From CAYNVS01 sp964400725 (GTDB lineage: Bacteria > Myxococcota_A > SURF-8 > CAYNVS01): a stretch of DNA of 64,000 nt. The position numbers and the translations under genes were made by a program. Below the pieces are notes generated by a model. That model saw nothing but the letters and a program-made list of their open reading frames with translations, made no database searches and was not told the DNA's origin. This document shows positions 62,242 to 64,000 of this stretch, in pieces. The DNA is taken from NCBI GenBank assembly GCA_964400725.1, contig CAYNVS010000011.1, positions 1-64,000 on the forward strand. Reading direction: 5' to 3'. Numbering within the stretch: position 1 is the stretch's first letter; each line of letters opens with the position of its first letter.

Positions 62242-62994
62242 TTAATCCTCCAAAACGAACCGCACCGGCAGAAGCACGGTTGTGAGCACCGGTTTGTCTC
62301 CCACAAAGCCCGGCTCGAATTCGGTTTTTTTTATCGCTTCGATCGCGGCTTTTTCAAGGCCGTAACCGATCGTTTTTTCCACCGTTACGTTCACGACTTT
62401 GCCTGTTTCGTCAATCGTTATACGCAGCAGTACGGTGCCTTCCACCTCGGCTTCTTTCGCCTCTTTGGTGTACTCCGGCTTCACGAGTTTGCGCACCTTG
62501 ACCTGTTTGGTCAGTTTGTGCTGGGCTACCACTACTTGTTTTATCGGCGGCTCAATGTTTCCTTTCGGAAGTTCCTGCACCGCGTTGGGGTCGATGAATT
62601 TTTTATCCATCTCTTTCATAAGAGTATTGCCGGCGCGCATAAGCATGCCGGAGTCTCCCTCTTCGGCGAAACTGTCTTTGGTAAGCCCCTGAACTACGGG
62701 CGGCGGTTCTTTGTTGTCAACAGGTTTGTTGTCGGCCTGCGTATTAGGCAGCGGTTTTTCTTCGGGTTTGGGTTTAGGCTTGGGCTTTTCCTCCTCCTTT
62801 TTTTCGGGCGGCGGGGGAGGGGGCGCGGGCGGTTTTATTTCATTGAGGGCGAACGAAACGACGTAACTTTCTTTAACCCTGTCTATGAGGCTGGGCATCG
62901 CAGCGTACAGAGCGAAGTGCAGGCCTACGGAGACGGCGATTACGACCCAAATGAGGCTTGTTTTCGGCTTTGGGGCCGGAGTGTAGTTAATCAT
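62242..62994 (-). CDS. tonB: TonB energy-transducing protein
   Basis: About 250 residues from the ATG at 62994 (upstream TTG codons in frame are less likely). One N-terminal membrane helix (TSLIWVVIAVSVGLHFALYA) is followed by a long periplasmic Pro/Lys/Glu region (PPAPPPPPPEKKEEEKPKPK) and a C-terminal TonB domain of about 70 residues (VEGTVLLRITIDETGKVVNV, AIKKTEFEPGFVGDKPV). It couples the proton motive force to outer-membrane receptors such as the one at 35428. ExbB and ExbD are not adjacent. Confidence 0.92.
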   Translation of the reverse strand: MINYTPAPKPKTSLIWVVIAVSVGLHFALYAAMPSLIDRVKESYVVSFALNEIKPPAPPPPPPEKKEEEKPKPKPKPEEKPLPNTQADNKPVDNKEPPPVVQGLTKDSFAEEGDSGMLMRAGNTLMKEMDKKFIDPNAVQELPKGNIEPPIKQVVVAQHKLTKQVKVRKLVKPEYTKEAKEAEVEGTVLLRITIDETGKVVNVTVEKTIGYGLEKAAIEAIKKTEFEPGFVGDKPVLTTVLLPVRFVLED

Positions 62995-63285
62995 TTTTAA
63001 AACCAACAACAACGTTAAGAACGCGACTGATTAATATAACATTTTTAACCCCGCAGTCAACGACAAGATTAGATGAAGAGAATTATTCGCCTGCAATGTC
63101 TTCGATTTTGATAAAACACGTCGAGGCTCGGATGAGAGAAGAAAATTAACATGTTTTCTTTTTAATAAAACCGCCCAGCGCATCCACCTTTTGCTAAAGC
63201 TGCGGCGGATAGACGCGAAAATCAGCGGCAAATATTAGCTTAAAACCTGCGGATGGGAAAGGGCTTTGTTTAAGAGCCGGAGGCT

Positions 63286-63566
63286 TTAAGCGGCTTTGCC
63301 GTCTTTCCAGTTCCACCACTTCAATTTTTCGGGCTCTCTTTTTTCAGGCGAGGTTTCGGCGTAATACACCGCTAGCCTGAAAACGTAAAGAAGGCATCTG
63401 TCGATATGCGTTCCTTGGATTTCGCAAAAAAGGTCGTACATCCGCTGCGGGTTTTCGCCCGCCAAATCTGAAACGTTTTATACCCTAACGCAAGCAGGTC
63501 TTGCGCGATGGATTTGCCGACGCCGGGAATTTTTTTGAATTCCTTTAAGGAAGTCTCGCGGCTCAT
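63286..63566 (-). pseudogene. Frameshifted helix-hairpin-helix protein (Cdd1/pathogenicity-locus-like)
   Basis: Starting at the ATG at 63566 the reading MSRETSLKEFKKIPGVGKSI and on to LGYKT is a helix-hairpin-helix start. It then goes out of frame. From about 63476 a second frame continues VSDLAGENPQRMYDLFCEIQ and on to HIDRCLLYVFRLAVYYAETS and ends at TAA (63286-63288). Together the parts match a complete protein of about 93 residues. A missing base (or a -1 slip) near AAAACG (63474-63480) explains it. The start overlaps the stop of the upstream gene (ATGA). It may be a decayed gene, a sequencing error or, less likely, programmed slippage. Confidence 0.7.
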
Positions 63567-64000
63567 TTCTTTTCCAGCGCCTTCTGCTTATCAATATACT
63601 TTTTCCGGTCTTCGAGCATTTTTTGGAATTTTTCAAGCATTTCGCTTTTCATGTCTTCGCCGCCCGCCCCGTGTTGATGCTCTTCAAGAATGCCGCCATG
63701 CTCATGTTTGTTTTCATGGCCGTGGCCGCGCTTTTTGCCGTCTCCCGCTATGTCGGGCATCGTTTCGGGAACCTCTTTCTTCGGTGGAGGAATAGGCCTG
63801 GACATCGCATTAAGGTCGGGCAAGGGCGTCGGCGCGCCTCCGGGCGCGACTTTGCCGCGGGGCTGACCTTCGACGTAAAGCAGTCCCTCCTTGAATTCCG
63901 CGGCGACGGCAAACGCCAGCAACTGCCTGAAATAATCGGGCATGGCGTCCGGCTGCGTATTTGAAAGAGCTTCGCCCGTGTCGGGGTCGAGGTTGACTCT
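63563..64000 (-). CDS. Hypothetical protein with His-rich C-terminal region (partial at right edge)
   Basis: The frame is open from the right edge: RVNLDPDTGEALSNTQ precedes the internal Met at 63943. The visible 146 residues include a segment AFAVAAEFKEGLLYVEG, a Pro-rich linker, a His/Gly/Glu-rich stretch (HGHENKHEHGG, EEHQHGAGG) and a final basic/acidic coiled-coil-like helix (MLEKFQKMLEDRKKYIDKQK). The His-rich stretch could bind metal, but this is inference. No family recognised. Its stop overlaps the start of the frameshifted gene. Confidence 0.6.
   Translation of the reverse strand, partial: RVNLDPDTGEALSNTQPDAMPDYFRQLLAFAVAAEFKEGLLYVEGQPRGKVAPGGAPTPLPDLNAMSRPIPPPKKEVPETMPDIAGDGKKRGHGHENKHEHGGILEEHQHGAGGEDMKSEMLEKFQKMLEDRKKYIDKQKALEKK

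Overview
The window looks like a chromosomal segment of an uncultured, anaerobic or microaerophilic Gram-negative bacterium. It carries about 37 protein-coding genes, no rRNA or tRNA that I could find, no CRISPR array and no phage or insertion-sequence genes. By eye about half the bases are G+C, with AT-rich gaps. Evidence for a Gram-negative envelope: a TonB-dependent receptor, a TonB protein, a PorV-like outer-membrane protein, RlpA and about a dozen lipoproteins. Evidence for low-oxygen life: rubrerythrin, rubredoxin, a lone class I fumarase beta subunit and a nitrogenase-like operon. Cys-rich modules, acidic Asp-Gly-Asp stalks and one Gly/Cys-TM-basic C-terminal sorting tail recall Myxococcota and related 'deltaproteobacterial' lineages; this placement is inference.

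Layout. 1-1386 (minus): RF2 gene prfB with a classic +1 frameshift site, followed by the start of an rlpA-like gene cut by the window edge. 1674-9025 (plus): secreted HExxH protein, CHASE2-adenylate cyclase, and a Yip1-like membrane protein fused to PKD-like modules. 9022-12916 (minus): a three-gene nitrogenase-like operon (Fe protein, D-like, K-like) with 4-nt overlaps. 13311-14905 (minus): a putative heavy-metal permease and rubrerythrin. 15264-18676 (plus): COG2403 P-loop protein, carbamate kinase and ornithine carbamoyltransferase. 18906-28955 (plus): outer-membrane protein, a 2191-residue EGF-like lipoprotein, a small lipoprotein and a GT-C-like membrane protein. 29000-41144 (both strands): a phosphoesterase, lipoproteins, fumarase beta, a TonB-dependent receptor and an aminotransferase. 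41215-54080 (all minus): rubredoxin, lipoproteins, a rifampin-phosphotransferase-like enzyme, a GIY-YIG protein, a shortened Rho, a hybrid histidine kinase and an FGGY sugar kinase. 54296-61961 (plus): a seven-PAS hybrid kinase, a tetraheme lipoprotein, an FG-GAP lipoprotein, pyrF and a phosphoesterase lipoprotein. 62242-64000 (minus): tonB, a frameshifted helix-hairpin-helix gene and a partial gene.

The most unusual item is the nitrogenase-like operon. Its Fe protein keeps both cluster cysteines. By my alignment the D-like subunit keeps three cluster cysteines and the K-like subunit one, and the nitrogenase cofactor ligands are missing. That 3+1 pattern is the layout of the dark-operative (bacterio)chlorophyll reductases, yet no photosynthesis gene is in sight, so it is probably a reductase of unknown substrate. 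Other points of interest are a Rho factor without its primary RNA-binding domain, an in-frame stop in a lipoprotein signal peptide, a frameshifted helix-hairpin-helix gene, a 90-bp palindromic element and a large family of acidic-stalk lipoproteins.
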